From: Hyphomicrobium sp.
Lineage (GTDB): Bacteria > Pseudomonadota > Alphaproteobacteria > Rhizobiales > Hyphomicrobiaceae
Direction of reading: 5' to 3'
Length of the DNA: 64,000 bases
NCBI GenBank assembly: GCA_003987725.1
Contig: RXJH01000005.1
Span: 74,123-138,122 of the forward strand
Positions 1 through 10,266 of this stretch are shown here, one piece after another. Made by a program: the position numbers and the translations under genes. Under the pieces are notes generated by a model. That model was not told the DNA's origin and searched no databases. It saw nothing but the letters and a program-made list of their open reading frames with translations. How positions within the stretch are numbered: position 1 is the first letter of the stretch; every line of letters begins with the position of its first letter.

Positions 1-1
1 A

Positions 2-76
2 GTGCACACGCGGATTGTCGTCGACACGCCTCGTTTCATGGCGCGGCTGGCCGCCAAATCTCTGCCACGACGTTAG
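2..76 (+). CDS. C-terminal end of an unidentified protein (partial)
   Basis: An open frame enters from the left edge and ends at a TAG at 74-76, giving a 24-residue tail ending in KSLPRR. Third codon positions are mostly G or C, as in the real genes of the window, which favours coding. The tail is too short to assign a family. The next gene starts 81 bp later on the same strand. Confidence 0.35.
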   Translation: MHTRIVVDTPRFMARLAAKSLPRR

Positions 77-157
77 GGGAAGCCTGCAGCATTCGTTTCG
101 GTTCATGCGATTCGATTTGAGTGCGCCGTAAGGCAACATCACCGGAGTTACAGGCTA

Positions 158-1384
158 ATGCGATTGTTGCCAGCTCTCTTTGCCTTCGCCGCCTCGCTGG
201 CCACCGCCGGAGCCGCCGCCGCAGCCGGGCCTTGCACTACGAAGGATTTTGCAGTCGCGATCGACCAGTCGGGAGCGAGCCTCAGAGCACTGACGCTCGA
301 AGCCCAGCCCAAGCTTCAAGAACGCATGCAGCGCTACCGCGCGGCTCTGAAGCTCAGCGATACTGCCTACGAAGATGAAGCGCTCGACGCGATCCAGGAC
401 CCGACGCTCGATGAACTCGACAAGAAGAGCAGTGCTCTCCTGTTGCGCGTGGATTCACTTGGCCGTGTACCCGAGGGCGTAGAGCCGGATTGCGCCAAGC
501 TCGACGAATTGCGCGCCGCTGCAGAAGAACTCAACGGGGTCATTAAGAGCAAGTCCGACCACATGCTGAAACGTCTCGACGAGAAAATCGCCGAGGCCGA
601 AAAGAACGCCAAGCCGGCGAAGCCTGTCGCATCGGCGGCGCCTGCAAAGCCCGTCCCACCACCCTCGGCCGAACCCGCCGCGGAGGCTACAGCCCAGAAT
701 CCGGCGCCGAGCGTGCCAAAGACCAAGAAGGCCGCGCCGTCCGAAGTGACGAAAGCGCCCCTCCCTCCGGCAGAAGGCTGGGCAGCGAGCACAAAGCACG
801 ATGATGCGGGGGCCCCGCCCGTCATTGCTATGAAGGAGCCGGATCAGGGTTCACTGCCGTTTCCGCCTCCACCGCCTGCGGGACTGCCCCCGCCCGACCA
901 GGGCTACACGATCGATGAAATCCGCAATGCGACGCAGGGCTTCTTCGGAACCATTTCCACCAACCTGGCGAGCGTCATCGAGCACGCGTTCAAGCAATTT
1001 GGACGTCCGACAGCCTACGTGCTCGGGATAGAGGGTGGCGGCGCATTCCTAGCGGGTCTCCGCTTTGGCCAGGGCAACCTCTTCATGCGATCGCAACCCG
1101 GCGTGAGAAAAGTCTACTGGCACGGACCGTCCCTCGGCACCGACTTCGGCGCATCGGGATCGCGTACGCTTTTCCTCATCTACAATATGGATGATCCGTC
1201 AGCGCTTTTTCGTAATTTCACCGGCATAGACGGCTCGGCGTATTTCGTCGGAGGCGTCGGGCTGACGGTCCTCAAGGGAGGGCCGGTCGTCATGGCGCCC
1301 ATCCGCTCCGGCGTCGGAATGCGTCTAGGTGCCAATGTCGGCTATCTCGGCTTCACGGAAAAGCCGACGTGGAATCCGTTCTGA
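158..1384 (+). CDS. EipA-like envelope protein (DUF1134) with long N-terminal extension
   Basis: A secreted or periplasmic protein of 408 residues. Residues 1-23 form a clear signal peptide (LLPALFAFAASLATAGAAAAA). Residues about 25-145 are charged and probably helical. Residues about 150-250 are rich in Ala, Pro and Lys, a likely flexible or wall-spanning linker. From about residue 250 to the end lies a DUF1134 domain, recognisable by TIDEIRNATQGFF, GIEGGGAFLAGLRFG, YWHGPSLGTDFGASGSR and a Gly-rich end. DUF1134 is the family of Brucella EipA, a periplasmic protein needed for envelope integrity. EipA is little more than the C-terminal domain, so the N-terminal half is an extra module. An envelope role is inferred from the family. 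An intrinsic terminator follows directly. Confidence 0.8.
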   Translation: MRLLPALFAFAASLATAGAAAAAGPCTTKDFAVAIDQSGASLRALTLEAQPKLQERMQRYRAALKLSDTAYEDEALDAIQDPTLDELDKKSSALLLRVDSLGRVPEGVEPDCAKLDELRAAAEELNGVIKSKSDHMLKRLDEKIAEAEKNAKPAKPVASAAPAKPVPPPSAEPAAEATAQNPAPSVPKTKKAAPSEVTKAPLPPAEGWAASTKHDDAGAPPVIAMKEPDQGSLPFPPPPPAGLPPPDQGYTIDEIRNATQGFFGTISTNLASVIEHAFKQFGRPTAYVLGIEGGGAFLAGLRFGQGNLFMRSQPGVRKVYWHGPSLGTDFGASGSRTLFLIYNMDDPSALFRNFTGIDGSAYFVGGVGLTVLKGGPVVMAPIRSGVGMRLGANVGYLGFTEKPTWNPF

Positions 1385-1409
1385 TCGCCCGCATGAAAAT
1401 CGCACACAA

Positions 1410-1441
1410 GAAAGGCCCGGCAATACCGGGCCTTTCTTTTT
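1410..1441 (+). terminator. Rho-independent terminator of the DUF1134 gene
   Basis: An 11-bp perfect GC-rich stem (1410-1420 with 1426-1436, loop CAATA) is followed by a T run at 1437-1441. It lies 25 bp after the stop codon of the plus-strand gene and separates it from the convergent transpeptidase gene. Confidence 0.9.
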
Positions 1442-1455
1442 CAGAAAATGCAATC

Positions 1456-1473
1456 TTCAAGCGAAGTGGTTAC
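1456..1473. repeat. Fragment of a dispersed palindromic repeat
   Basis: TTCAAGCGAAGTGGTTAC matches 17 of 18 bases of the core of the full palindromic element at 14880-14923. It lies just downstream of the L,D-transpeptidase stop codon. The inverted half is missing, so this is at most a remnant. A chance match cannot be excluded but is unlikely at this length. Confidence 0.5.
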
Positions 1474-1478
1474 GCCGC

Positions 1479-2354
1479 TCAATTGGCATATCCATACGTG
1501 TTGTAATATTTCTTCGGCCGGGGCGGGACCTTGTAGACGTAGTCGCCATTCTTGCGCCGGTAGACCTTCGTCGGCACGCCGTCGATCATGACGTAGCTGT
1601 AGGCCTTCTGATCTTTCTTTTTGAGGGGCCGGGCATCGTAAGCGGAATCTGCGCTTCCCCAGCCGCCCCAAAACCAACTGCTTTGGCCGCTGCTCGCATA
1701 ATCTTCCTGCCGGCGCTCATCACGTTCCCGGCGGCTTGCAACGGCGTCATCACGCCAATTGGGACGACCATGAACGCTGACCCGCGTCATCTCCAGCCCG
1801 TGATGTTGCACGAGATTGTAGAAGGTTTTCGCATTCGCTGGTGAGAGCCGGATGCAACCGTGCGATGCCGGTCTGCCAAGCGCCGCCAAATGGTACGTCC
1901 CATGCACCGCGACACCGCCGTTGATGAAGACGGCATGCGGCATGGGCGCGTTATCGTATTTGCGCGAGTACCACATTTTGGACGTCCATTGCGCACGGAA
2001 ATTACCCGTCGGCGTCGGATACTGAGAGGTGCCCGAGGAGATCGCCCAGCTATAACGCGGCTCGCCGTTGACGGAAACGGACATCGTCTGGCGGCTCAAA
2101 TCGATCGACGCCGTCAGCGTCGGTGGCGGCAGCGGTTTCGGTTTGGCGGCAACCGGCGCCGGTTCCGACTTTGCAGCCTCTGGGGCGCCTTTTTCGGGGA
2201 CGGATTGGCTCGCATCCCCGAAGAATGTCGTTGTGCCCGATTGGGTCTCGGTCGTGGTGGATTCTGCCTTGGTTTCGCTGTCTGACGGCGCGGCGAGCAC
2301 CGAAACCGAATGAAGGGCGGCGAAAATCGCTGCCAACGCAAATGCCCGCAACAT
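1479..2354 (-). CDS. L,D-transpeptidase (YkuD domain), secreted
   Basis: This 291-residue protein should cross-link peptidoglycan, or attach proteins to it, in the periplasm. Residues 1-21 are a signal peptide (MLRAFALAAIFAALHSVSVLA), followed by a Ser/Thr/Pro-rich linker to about residue 75. The YkuD domain spans about 80-185 and holds the catalytic motif HGT (151-153) and SHGCIRL (164-170), with Cys167 as nucleophile. A tail with RRERDERR and a Tyr/Lys-rich end (residues about 200-291) is not part of the catalytic core and could bind the wall. It stands alone on the minus strand, convergent with the DUF1134 envelope gene. The family assignment is firm; which cross-link it makes is not visible. 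Confidence 0.9.
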   Translation of the reverse strand: MLRAFALAAIFAALHSVSVLAAPSDSETKAESTTTETQSGTTTFFGDASQSVPEKGAPEAAKSEPAPVAAKPKPLPPPTLTASIDLSRQTMSVSVNGEPRYSWAISSGTSQYPTPTGNFRAQWTSKMWYSRKYDNAPMPHAVFINGGVAVHGTYHLAALGRPASHGCIRLSPANAKTFYNLVQHHGLEMTRVSVHGRPNWRDDAVASRRERDERRQEDYASSGQSSWFWGGWGSADSAYDARPLKKKDQKAYSYVMIDGVPTKVYRRKNGDYVYKVPPRPKKYYNTYGYAN

Positions 2355-2560
2355 TAGAACTCCCTACGCAATACGCGACTGCTTCTTCCGGCCACGATAA
2401 TATCCAGAAAGATGCTGAACTGTTAAGAAAATCGCGAATGAATTGCGACTGGCGATGCCCTCTTATTCAGATAGATTACGAAATCGTTTCTTATATCGCC
2501 ATGAGCATTCCCGCGTAATGCTCCGATTTAGTCCATAACGGCTTGAACACATTCTTTTAA

Positions 2561-4024
2561 TTAGGAATGCTTTTCCCCTTTTGAAGACGTCTTTATTTCC
2601 TCATACGCCGCGAGAGCGCGACCCCGAGCCCGGCTGTGATCGACGATCGGTCTCGGATAGGACTTTCCGAGCACAACTCCAGACTGTGCCAATTCTTCGG
2701 CACTGGCGGTCCACGGCGCATAAATTGTTTTCGCTGGTAATCCCGCAAGTTCGGGAACCCACTTTCGAACGTATTCCCCGCTCGGATCGAATTTCTCGCC
2801 CTGCAATATGGGATTGAAAATCCGGAAATATGGCGCTGCATCGGCGCCGCAACCGGCAACCCACTGCCAACTCGCGGAATTGTTGGCGAGGTCGCCATCG
2901 ACGAGCGTATCCCAAAACCACGCTTCCCCCTTGGTCCAGGGGATGAGCAAATGCTTGATGAGAAACGACGCCGCGATCATCCGCGCCCGGTTGTGCATAT
3001 AGCCCGTCGCCCACAATTCCCGCATTCCGGCATCGACGATCGGATAGCCGGTCTTTCCGCGCTGCCATGCCTTGAGATGTGCCGGTTCTTCACGCCAGGG
3101 AAATTCAGCAAACTCCGAACGGAGCGGCTTCTCTGGCAATTTCGGGAACTCTACGAGCAGGGAATAGGAAAACTCACGCCATGCGAGTTCCCGCATGAAC
3201 GTTTCGATCGATTGATCGGCGGCGCCCTTCCCCTTCGCGGCGTCCGCGGCTGCCCGCCAGCAGGTTGTGGGCGAAATTTCCCCGAATGCGAGATGCGGCG
3301 ACAGACGCGAAGTTCCGTCCCTGTCGAGCCGATCGCGATCTTCCTTGTATGCCGCGAGGTGCTTTGTGAATTTCGTCAGCCGCGCCCGCGCCCCGCTCTC
3401 TCCCGGCTGCCAGGTCTCGTCGAGACCGTGAGACCAGTCGGGCTTGACCGGCAAGAGTTCCCAATCGCGAAGGTCGTCGGATTTCGGCAAGTGTGAAGGC
3501 GAGTTGATCCGGTCCGGCGCAGCCGATGCGCTATGCAGCTTCAGGTCTTTGATGAATGCGCGCCAGAACGGCGTGAAAACCTGATAGGCGCTATTTGCGC
3601 CGGTACGCACATTCTCGGGTTCCCGGATGAGCCGACCGCTGTATCGTTTGAACGCGACGCCCATCTCGTCGAAATGCAATTTCAGCTGCCCTTCGAGCGC
3701 GACGGCCCAGGGCTCATAGCTCCGTGTAAAATAGATTGCTTTTGCGCCGGTCTCCTCGACAAGCCGCGGCAGCTCACGATGAATGTTGCCGCGACGCAGG
3801 ATCAGCCGGCCGCCGCGTGCGGAAATATCATCGCCGAACGCATCGAGGCTTTTCGCCAGCCACCAGCGCGACGCGCCCCCGGGTGCCCAGGGCCCCGGCG
3901 TTTCATCGTCGAGAATGTAAAGCGGAATGACCGGCGAACCGGATGCAATGGCTGCGGTCAACGCCGGATGATCGCGCAGGCGAAAGTCATTGCGAAACCA
4001 GACAATGACCGGCGCACTACGCAT
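2561..4024 (-). CDS. phr: Deoxyribodipyrimidine photolyase
   Basis: A class I CPD photolyase of 487 residues, the usual length. It repairs UV-made cyclobutane pyrimidine dimers with light and FAD. The N-terminal antenna-binding domain opens with VIVWFRNDFRLRDHPAL. The C-terminal FAD domain shows WREFSYSLL, GYPIVDAGMRELWATGYMHN, the DLANNSASWQWVAG segment and YFRIFNP. The start is the ATG at 4022-4024. It lies 38 bp downstream of a TPR protein gene on the same strand, so the two may be co-transcribed, though no functional link is evident. A cryptochrome-like sensor is a less likely alternative because the residues around the FAD site follow the photolyase pattern. Confidence 0.92.
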   Translation of the reverse strand: MRSAPVIVWFRNDFRLRDHPALTAAIASGSPVIPLYILDDETPGPWAPGGASRWWLAKSLDAFGDDISARGGRLILRRGNIHRELPRLVEETGAKAIYFTRSYEPWAVALEGQLKLHFDEMGVAFKRYSGRLIREPENVRTGANSAYQVFTPFWRAFIKDLKLHSASAAPDRINSPSHLPKSDDLRDWELLPVKPDWSHGLDETWQPGESGARARLTKFTKHLAAYKEDRDRLDRDGTSRLSPHLAFGEISPTTCWRAAADAAKGKGAADQSIETFMRELAWREFSYSLLVEFPKLPEKPLRSEFAEFPWREEPAHLKAWQRGKTGYPIVDAGMRELWATGYMHNRARMIAASFLIKHLLIPWTKGEAWFWDTLVDGDLANNSASWQWVAGCGADAAPYFRIFNPILQGEKFDPSGEYVRKWVPELAGLPAKTIYAPWTASAEELAQSGVVLGKSYPRPIVDHSRARGRALAAYEEIKTSSKGEKHS

Positions 4025-4062
4025 TCAACCGCGCAATCTCTTCACGATCGACGACACAAGCA

Positions 4063-5739
4063 TCAATTCCCAAACAACAGGTCGAATATGGTCTTCGGCT
4101 TGGATCGCCGCTGTGGAGCAGCGTCGCCCGCGCCGGTCCCATAAGGCCGTTTCTGTGCGACAGCCGCCACATTGACGGGGCGAAGCTGATATTGGTCGGT
4201 TGCCCCGTCGACGCTCGCGACGAGCAGGCTGTCACCATCCCAAGTCCAGGTCGCGACCCGATTACCCTGCTTATGCGGTTCGATCGCTATGACCTTCGCC
4301 GAAGGAATGTCGATGATTGCAGCAAGCTCGGCATCCTCGAACCCTCCGCCCTTTACCGGCACGCGGCCGCCCGAAAAGTGCAGAATGCCGTAGCTCGCAT
4401 AGGGCGGAGCTTTGACCTCCCAATCCAGCAGTTTCGGCAAACCTTCGCCGGTCATCTCGAGCGGAACCCGGATCTGCGGATATTCATCGCTCGTCGCGGC
4501 GTAATCCTTGCCGCGCTGCACGACATGCCATTTGCCGAAATCGAGCGATGGCACCGCCTTGTCGTCCGCATCGTCCGCTGGTGCGCCGAGCCGCTTTAGG
4601 GCATCAGCGGCGAAACGCCAGCTCGGCCGCAGCTGCAGAACGCGGCGGAGATCCGTTATGGCGGTATCCGCTTGGCCCGTCGCCTCCTCAATTTCCCCGC
4701 GCGCCCAAAGTGCTTCCGGCGCGTTCGCATCGAGCTTGATCGCCGTTTGCACGTCCTTGGCGCCGATATCCGGCTGCCCGCTCTGCTTGTAGACGAACGC
4801 CCGAAACGCAAACGCGGCGGGGGAGCGCGGATCGAGCTCTATTGCGCGATTGAGATCGGCGTAGGCATCGTCAGCCGCTTCTGCGACGCCGTTGGCAAGG
4901 CCGCGCCCTGCGTATGCGGCGCTCGATTTGCCGTCGAGTTCGATGGCGCGTGAAAAATCCTTGATCGCGGAGGCGGTGTTGCCGTCGAGCAGATACGCAT
5001 AGCCGCGAACGACATAAAGCTCGCTGTTGCCGACGTCGAATGCGACGGCGCGCGAAAGATCTTCGATGGCCTCTTCGCGTTGCCCGACCTCCATCCGCGC
5101 TTCTGCGCGATTGCGATAGGCCGAGGCGAAACGCGCATCTGCGTTCACCGCGCGTGAAAAATCGCGGATCGCGGCATGCGGCTTGCCGACGGTGAGGTAG
5201 GCGAGACCCCGGCCCGAAAGCGGCGGCGCGCTTGCAGGCATCAGCTCGATCGCCTTGGTGAAATCGAGGATGGCATCACGCGTTTTGCCGGCCTTCATTT
5301 TTGCGTTGCCGCGGTTTGAAAAGGCTGCAGCGTAACCCGGCGCCAGCACGATGGCGCGATCGAAATCCTTCGTCGCCTCGCTGTATTGCCCGAGCGCCAA
5401 AAGCAGGTTGCCGCGATTATTGTAGGCAACCGGATACTCCGGAAAAAGTTCGACCGCCCGGTTATAGTCTTCGAGCGCGAGCTTCGTTTCGCCGAGCCGC
5501 ACGTTCGCGACGCCGCGGTCGTTGAGGATCGTTGCGCGCCTGTCGTTGGCGAGGCCAGTGTCCTTCAGCGCTTCCGAATAAGTTGCAACGGCTTTTGCGA
5601 CGTCGCCGCGAACGAGTTGAGCCCCGCCTTCCTCGATCTGCGACGGAACCGAAACGCCATCTGCCGCAAGCGCCTGTCCCATCGCAAACGAGGAGGCGAA
5701 AACCAGGAAAACCGCCGATGCGTGAAAGCCCCTTATCAT
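4063..5739 (-). CDS. Secreted tetratricopeptide-repeat protein
   Basis: The protein has 558 residues starting at ATG 5739. The frame is open further upstream, but that part would run antisense through the thioesterase gene, and a good signal peptide starts here (MIRGFHASAVFLVFASSFAMGQALAA). About ten TPR units follow (residues about 35-400), with the typical YNNRGNLLLALGQYSEA and AIELDP signatures, suggesting a protein-protein interaction scaffold in the periplasm. The last 150 residues form a separate, probably beta-rich domain (LDFGKWHVVQRGKDYAATS, TWTWDGDSLLVASVDG) that I do not recognise. Neighbours give no functional hint. Confidence 0.82.
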   Translation of the reverse strand: MIRGFHASAVFLVFASSFAMGQALAADGVSVPSQIEEGGAQLVRGDVAKAVATYSEALKDTGLANDRRATILNDRGVANVRLGETKLALEDYNRAVELFPEYPVAYNNRGNLLLALGQYSEATKDFDRAIVLAPGYAAAFSNRGNAKMKAGKTRDAILDFTKAIELMPASAPPLSGRGLAYLTVGKPHAAIRDFSRAVNADARFASAYRNRAEARMEVGQREEAIEDLSRAVAFDVGNSELYVVRGYAYLLDGNTASAIKDFSRAIELDGKSSAAYAGRGLANGVAEAADDAYADLNRAIELDPRSPAAFAFRAFVYKQSGQPDIGAKDVQTAIKLDANAPEALWARGEIEEATGQADTAITDLRRVLQLRPSWRFAADALKRLGAPADDADDKAVPSLDFGKWHVVQRGKDYAATSDEYPQIRVPLEMTGEGLPKLLDWEVKAPPYASYGILHFSGGRVPVKGGGFEDAELAAIIDIPSAKVIAIEPHKQGNRVATWTWDGDSLLVASVDGATDQYQLRPVNVAAVAQKRPYGTGAGDAAPQRRSKPKTIFDLLFGN

Positions 5740-5919
5740 TATCTCAGCAGAATCCTTTTGGATGGTCTCGAACCGCGATTCACATCTTACACAACCTAGG
5801 CTGCCATTGTGACCCTCGGGCGGGCAACGGCCAAATCCGGCAGCGGCTGTCCGTCCAGTTGACGCATACGTAATAGCTGCCTTACGAGGCCAGTAGGACT
5901 TGCTCCGGAGACCCTCGCC

Positions 5920-6480
5920 ATGAACCTTTGGCTTAGGCTCATATGGGTTCTGTTGACGGCCAAGGGCCGTGGTCACCTCGACGTACCGCGCGAACCATCC
6001 GCGCTGGCGTTTCGTGTCTGGCCGCACGATCTCGACATCTCCATCCACATGAACAACGGCCGCTATCTGACGCTGATGGACCTCGGCCGCCTGGATTTCA
6101 TGGTGCGCTCCGGCCTGTGGCGCGAAGTCCTGCGCCATCGCTGGACGCCGATTGCAAGCGCCGTCACCATTCGTTTTCAGCGCGAACTGCGAACGTTTCA
6201 GAAATTTCGGCTTGAAACGCGTCTTCTCTGCTGGGATATAGCGCTCGTCGTGATGGAACAGACCTTCGTCATCGACGGCGGCGCGCGCGACGGACAGGCG
6301 GCGGCGCGGGCGCTGTTCAAGGGCGGCCTCTACGACCGGAAAGAAAAAAAGTTCGTCGAAATTTCCCGGTTGATGGCTCTCCTTGGAGTCTCCGAAGTCA
6401 GTCCTCCTTCGACACCTGAAGTCGCAGCGTTCCTGCACGCCGACGATCAACTGAAGCAGGCCGGCCGGGTTTCGACCTAA
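5920..6480 (+). CDS. Acyl-CoA thioesterase family protein (hotdog fold)
   Basis: A protein of 186 residues with the 4HBT/THEM6-like hotdog signature DLDISIHMNNGRYLTLMD near residues 37-54, where the Asp and Asn are typical of active sites in this family. A short hydrophobic stretch (LWLRLIWVLLTA) at the very N-terminus could anchor it to the membrane. It probably hydrolyses an acyl thioester; the substrate cannot be read from the sequence. The stop codon overlaps the end of the convergent nnr gene by 4 bp. Confidence 0.82.
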   Translation: MNLWLRLIWVLLTAKGRGHLDVPREPSALAFRVWPHDLDISIHMNNGRYLTLMDLGRLDFMVRSGLWREVLRHRWTPIASAVTIRFQRELRTFQKFRLETRLLCWDIALVVMEQTFVIDGGARDGQAAARALFKGGLYDRKEKKFVEISRLMALLGVSEVSPPSTPEVAAFLHADDQLKQAGRVST

Positions 6481-8045
6481 CGCCGCCCCGAGCACTTCGT
6501 GGCCTGATGCAATTTCTGCAGAACGCCGGGCAGAAGATCCGGCAGGTCTTCGGCAATCAGCCCGATCCCAAAGGCGTCGGCGCATTGGCCATGCAGCCAG
6601 ACCGCGGCAGAAGCGGCTTCAAAAGCCGGCATACGTTGCGCAAGCAGCCCCGTGACGAAACCCGCGAGCACGTCGCCCGATCCTGCCGTCGCGAGCGTTG
6701 CCGGAGCGTTCGAATTGATCATTGCCCGCCCGTCCGGCGCCGCGATGACGGTATCCGCACCTTTGAGAACGACGACGGCACCGGACAATGACGCCGCCGC
6801 GCGCGCGCGCTCTACTTTCGAACCGGGTAGCTCCCCGAAGACCCGTTTGAATTCTCCCTCATGCGGCGTCATCACGACCGCCGGTTTACGCTCTTTGATT
6901 GCGGCAAAAAGCGTGGATGGCTGTGCCGGACCCCGATCGCCATTGCGAGCAAGGAACCCCATGCTCGCGTCAGCACGATCTCCCTCGTCCTCCGTATCAG
7001 CAAACGACGTCAACGCGTCGGCATCGAGAACGGTTGAAGCCGATGACTTCAAAATGGCCAGAACGTCCGCCGCCGTCTCCTGGCCCACGGACGCGCCGGG
7101 ACCGATTAGAACCGCATTTCGGCGTTGATCGCGCAAAAATTCGGAGAGTGCCTTGGCACCTGAAACGGACCGCACCATGATCGACGTGATCTGCGTCGCA
7201 ATGATCGCCGTCGCAGTCGCATTGCCGACGAGCGTCACGACCCCCGCGCCGGACCTCAAGGCGCCGCGCGCGCCGAGCCGGGCCGCCCCAGTCTGCAGCG
7301 CGGGCCCGGACACAATGACCGCATGTCCACGGTCGTATTTATGACCGCCGTGCTTCGGCCAATTGAAATGCGAAACCCACAGCGCCGGCGCGTTCTCATT
7401 CAGTCGAGGCTTCAAGGTTTCGAGCACGCTCTCAGGAATGCCGATATCGGCGACCGTCACCTCTCCGCAAAGCTCCCGTCCCGGCATCAGAAGGTGCCCG
7501 GGTTTCATGCGGAAGAACGTCACGGTGCGGCGCGCCTGGATCGCAACGCCGCGAACTTCGCCGCTCGCCCCATCGAGGCCGCTCGGAACGTCAACGGCAA
7601 GCACCGGCAGCCCGCTTGCATTCACGGCCTCGACCAATTCTGCGGCATCCCCCTCGAGTGGCCGCGAAAGCCCGGCCCCGAACAGCGCGTCGATCACGAG
7701 GTGCATGCTTTGCAACGCGTCGGGCGTCGCCGGTCGAATGGGTAACGGCCAGCGGCGTGCCATTTCTGCAGCGTCGCCCTTGAGCGCCGATTTCTCACCG
7801 AGAAGAAACACCCGCACATCGAAACCATGATCGCGCAGGAGCCGGGCCGCGACGAAACCGTCGCCGCCGTTATTGCCGGGCCCGCAAAGAACCGAAATGC
7901 GGATATCGGGCCCGCGCGTCATCAGCGTCGCCACGTCCGCGACCGCTTTACCTGCCCGCGCCATCAGGTCGAGGCTGGCAACTCCCTGAGCTTCCGCCAA
8001 GCGATCGGCTTCTCCCGTTTCCCTGGGCGTCAACAATTCATTCAT
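6477..8045 (-). CDS. nnr: Bifunctional NAD(P)H-hydrate epimerase / ADP-dependent NAD(P)H-hydrate dehydratase
   Basis: A protein of 522 residues that repairs damaged, hydrated NADH and NADPH. The N-terminal YjeF_N epimerase domain (about 1-215) contains LCGPGNNGGDGFVAARLL and AVDVPSGLDGASG. The C-terminal ribokinase-like YjeF_C domain contains KYDRGHAVIVSG, VMTPHEGEF, VVLKGADTVIA and ATAGSGDVLAG, the nucleotide-binding end of ADP-dependent dehydratases. I place the start at ATG 8045 (MNELLTPRE) because AGGA lies about 9 bp before it and the family begins there; an ATG 10 codons upstream is possible. Divergent from glnB across a 304-bp intergenic region, and overlapping the convergent thioesterase gene by 4 bp. 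Confidence 0.9.
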   Translation of the reverse strand: MNELLTPRETGEADRLAEAQGVASLDLMARAGKAVADVATLMTRGPDIRISVLCGPGNNGGDGFVAARLLRDHGFDVRVFLLGEKSALKGDAAEMARRWPLPIRPATPDALQSMHLVIDALFGAGLSRPLEGDAAELVEAVNASGLPVLAVDVPSGLDGASGEVRGVAIQARRTVTFFRMKPGHLLMPGRELCGEVTVADIGIPESVLETLKPRLNENAPALWVSHFNWPKHGGHKYDRGHAVIVSGPALQTGAARLGARGALRSGAGVVTLVGNATATAIIATQITSIMVRSVSGAKALSEFLRDQRRNAVLIGPGASVGQETAADVLAILKSSASTVLDADALTSFADTEDEGDRADASMGFLARNGDRGPAQPSTLFAAIKERKPAVVMTPHEGEFKRVFGELPGSKVERARAAASLSGAVVVLKGADTVIAAPDGRAMINSNAPATLATAGSGDVLAGFVTGLLAQRMPAFEAASAAVWLHGQCADAFGIGLIAEDLPDLLPGVLQKLHQATKCSGRR

Positions 8046-8241
8046 GTCACGTTCCTGATGCGCGCCTGAAGACAAGATGGTGTCCCCGTGGCTCTGCCTG
8101 TAAATTCAGCGATCGATCGCCTGCGACCGAAATGGGCAAAGAAGTCGCCGGAAATTTATTCATCCGGCATGAATTTTAGGCTTATTAGGCACACGGCAAC
8201 GACCTTCGAAGCCGGGACTACACGCTAAACCGCTGACATAA

Positions 8242-8688
<447 letters not shown>

Positions 8689-8793
8689 CAAGAAAGAACT
8701 ATAGAAAATCCTGACCACGCCTGACCTGGCCTTGCTGGCCCAACGATCCGGCATGCGTGAGTTCCATCGAAACGTCTAGACAGGGGAGTGTCT

Positions 8794-10203
8794 ATGAAAA
8801 ACGCGAATGACGTCCTGAAGTATATCAAGGACAAGGAAGCAAAGTTCGTGGACTTTCGCTTCACGGACACCAAAGGCAAGATGCAGCATGTCACCGCCGA
8901 CGTCAGTTGCGTCGACGAAAGCATTTTCACCGATGGTTACGCTTTCGACGGCTCGTCGATCGCCGGCTGGAAGACGATCGAGGCGTCCGACATGACGTTG
9001 ATGCCGGATCCGGCAACGGCGCATATCGATCCCTTCTTCGCACAAACGACCGTCGCGATTTTCTGCGACGTGCTCGAACCCTCGACCGGCCAGCCCTACG
9101 AACGCGATCCGCGCTCGGTTGCCAAGAAGGCTGAGGCCTACATGATGTCGCTTGGAATCGGCGACAAAGTCTACTTCGGTCCGGAAGCCGAATTCTTCAT
9201 CTTCGACGATGTGCGGTTTTCGACCGATATGTACTCGGTCGGCTTCGAGGTCGACTCGAGCGAACTACCCACGAATACGGGCGCAGACGTTGAGACGGGG
9301 AACCTCGGCCATCGCCCCCGCGTGAAGGGCGGCTACTTCCCTGTTCCGCCGATTGATAGTGCCCAGGATATCCGCTCCGAGATGCTTTCCGTCCTCTCGG
9401 AAATGGGCGTCGCCGTCGAAAAGCATCACCACGAAGTTGCCGCCGCTCAGCACGAGCTCGGCGTCAAGTTCGGCCCGATGATCACGATGGCCGACCACAT
9501 GCAGATCTATAAGTACGTCGTGCACAACGTCGCGCAGGCCTACGGCAAAACGGCAACGTTCATGCCGAAGCCCGTCTATGGCGACAACGGCTCGGGCATG
9601 CACGTCCACCAGTCGATCTGGAAGGGCAGCACGCCGATGTTCGCCGGCGACAAGTACGCCGACCTCTCGCAGATGTGCCTTTACTACATCGGCGGCATCC
9701 TGAAGCACGCCAAGGCCATCAATGCCTTCACCAACCCGCTGACCAACTCCTACAAGCGGTTGGTTCCGGGCTTCGAAGCGCCGGTGCTGCTTGCTTACTC
9801 GGCGCGCAACCGCTCTGCATCGTGCCGCATCCCGCACGTGACGAGCCCGAAGGCGAAGCGCATCGAAATCCGCTTCCCGGATCCGGGCGCCAACCCCTAC
9901 CTCGCCTTCACGGCGATGCTGATGGCCGGCCTCGATGGCATCCAGAACAAGATCGATCCGGGCCCAGCGATGGACAAGAACCTTTACGACCTGCCCCCGG
10001 CCGAGCTTGCCAAGATCCCGACTGTCGCAGCTTCACTTCGCGAAGCTCTCGACAGCCTCGACAAGGATCGCGACTTCCTCAAAGCCGGCGGCGTCATGAA
10101 CGACGATATGATCGACGCCTACATCGCGCTCCGCATGGAAGAAAACATGCGCTACGAGATGACGCCGCATCCGGTCGAGTACGACATGTACTACTCGGTC
10201 TGA
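8794..10203 (+). CDS. glnA: Glutamine synthetase type I
   Basis: A protein of 469 residues, the exact usual length for GlnA, which makes glutamine from glutamate, ammonia and ATP as a dodecamer. Visible motifs are DGSSIAGW, the metal-binding [12 protein letters not shown], the ATP-binding KHHHEVA and [10 protein letters not shown], and a possible adenylylation site at the tyrosine of KNLYDLPP near the C-terminus. I start at ATG 8794 because AGGGGAG lies at the right distance; the GTG at 8788 overlaps that ribosome site. It is co-transcribed with glnB and ends at a strong terminator. Confidence 0.96.
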   Translation: MKNANDVLKYIKDKEAKFVDFRFTDTKGKMQHVTADVSCVDESIFTDGYAFDGSSIAGWKTIEASDMTLMPDPATAHIDPFFAQTTVAIFCDVLEPSTGQPYERDPRSVAKKAEAYMMSLGIGDKVYFGPEAEFFIFDDVRFSTDMYSVGFEVDSSELPTNTGADVETGNLGHRPRVKGGYFPVPPIDSAQDIRSEMLSVLSEMGVAVEKHHHEVAAAQHELGVKFGPMITMADHMQIYKYVVHNVAQAYGKTATFMPKPVYGDNGSGMHVHQSIWKGSTPMFAGDKYADLSQMCLYYIGGILKHAKAINAFTNPLTNSYKRLVPGFEAPVLLAYSARNRSASCRIPHVTSPKAKRIEIRFPDPGANPYLAFTAMLMAGLDGIQNKIDPGPAMDKNLYDLPPAELAKIPTVAASLREALDSLDKDRDFLKAGGVMNDDMIDAYIALRMEENMRYEMTPHPVEYDMYYSV

Positions 10204-10228
10204 AGATCGCGTGGCGAATGGGAATGCG

Positions 10229-10260
10229 AAGGCGGCTCGAAAGGGCCGCCTTTTTCTTTT
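10229..10260 (+). terminator. Rho-independent terminator of glnBA
   Basis: An 8-bp stem AAGGCGGC/GCCGCCTT (10229-10236 with 10245-10252) is followed by TTTTTCTTTT to 10260. It ends the glnBA unit 25 bp after the stop codon and runs up to the convergent small membrane protein gene. Confidence 0.92.
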
Positions 10261-10266
10261 GTGCGA

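Noticed and set aside
5740-6585. Upstream continuation of the TPR protein reading frame
   Set aside because: It would run antisense through the thioesterase gene, and a proper signal peptide starts at ATG 5739.
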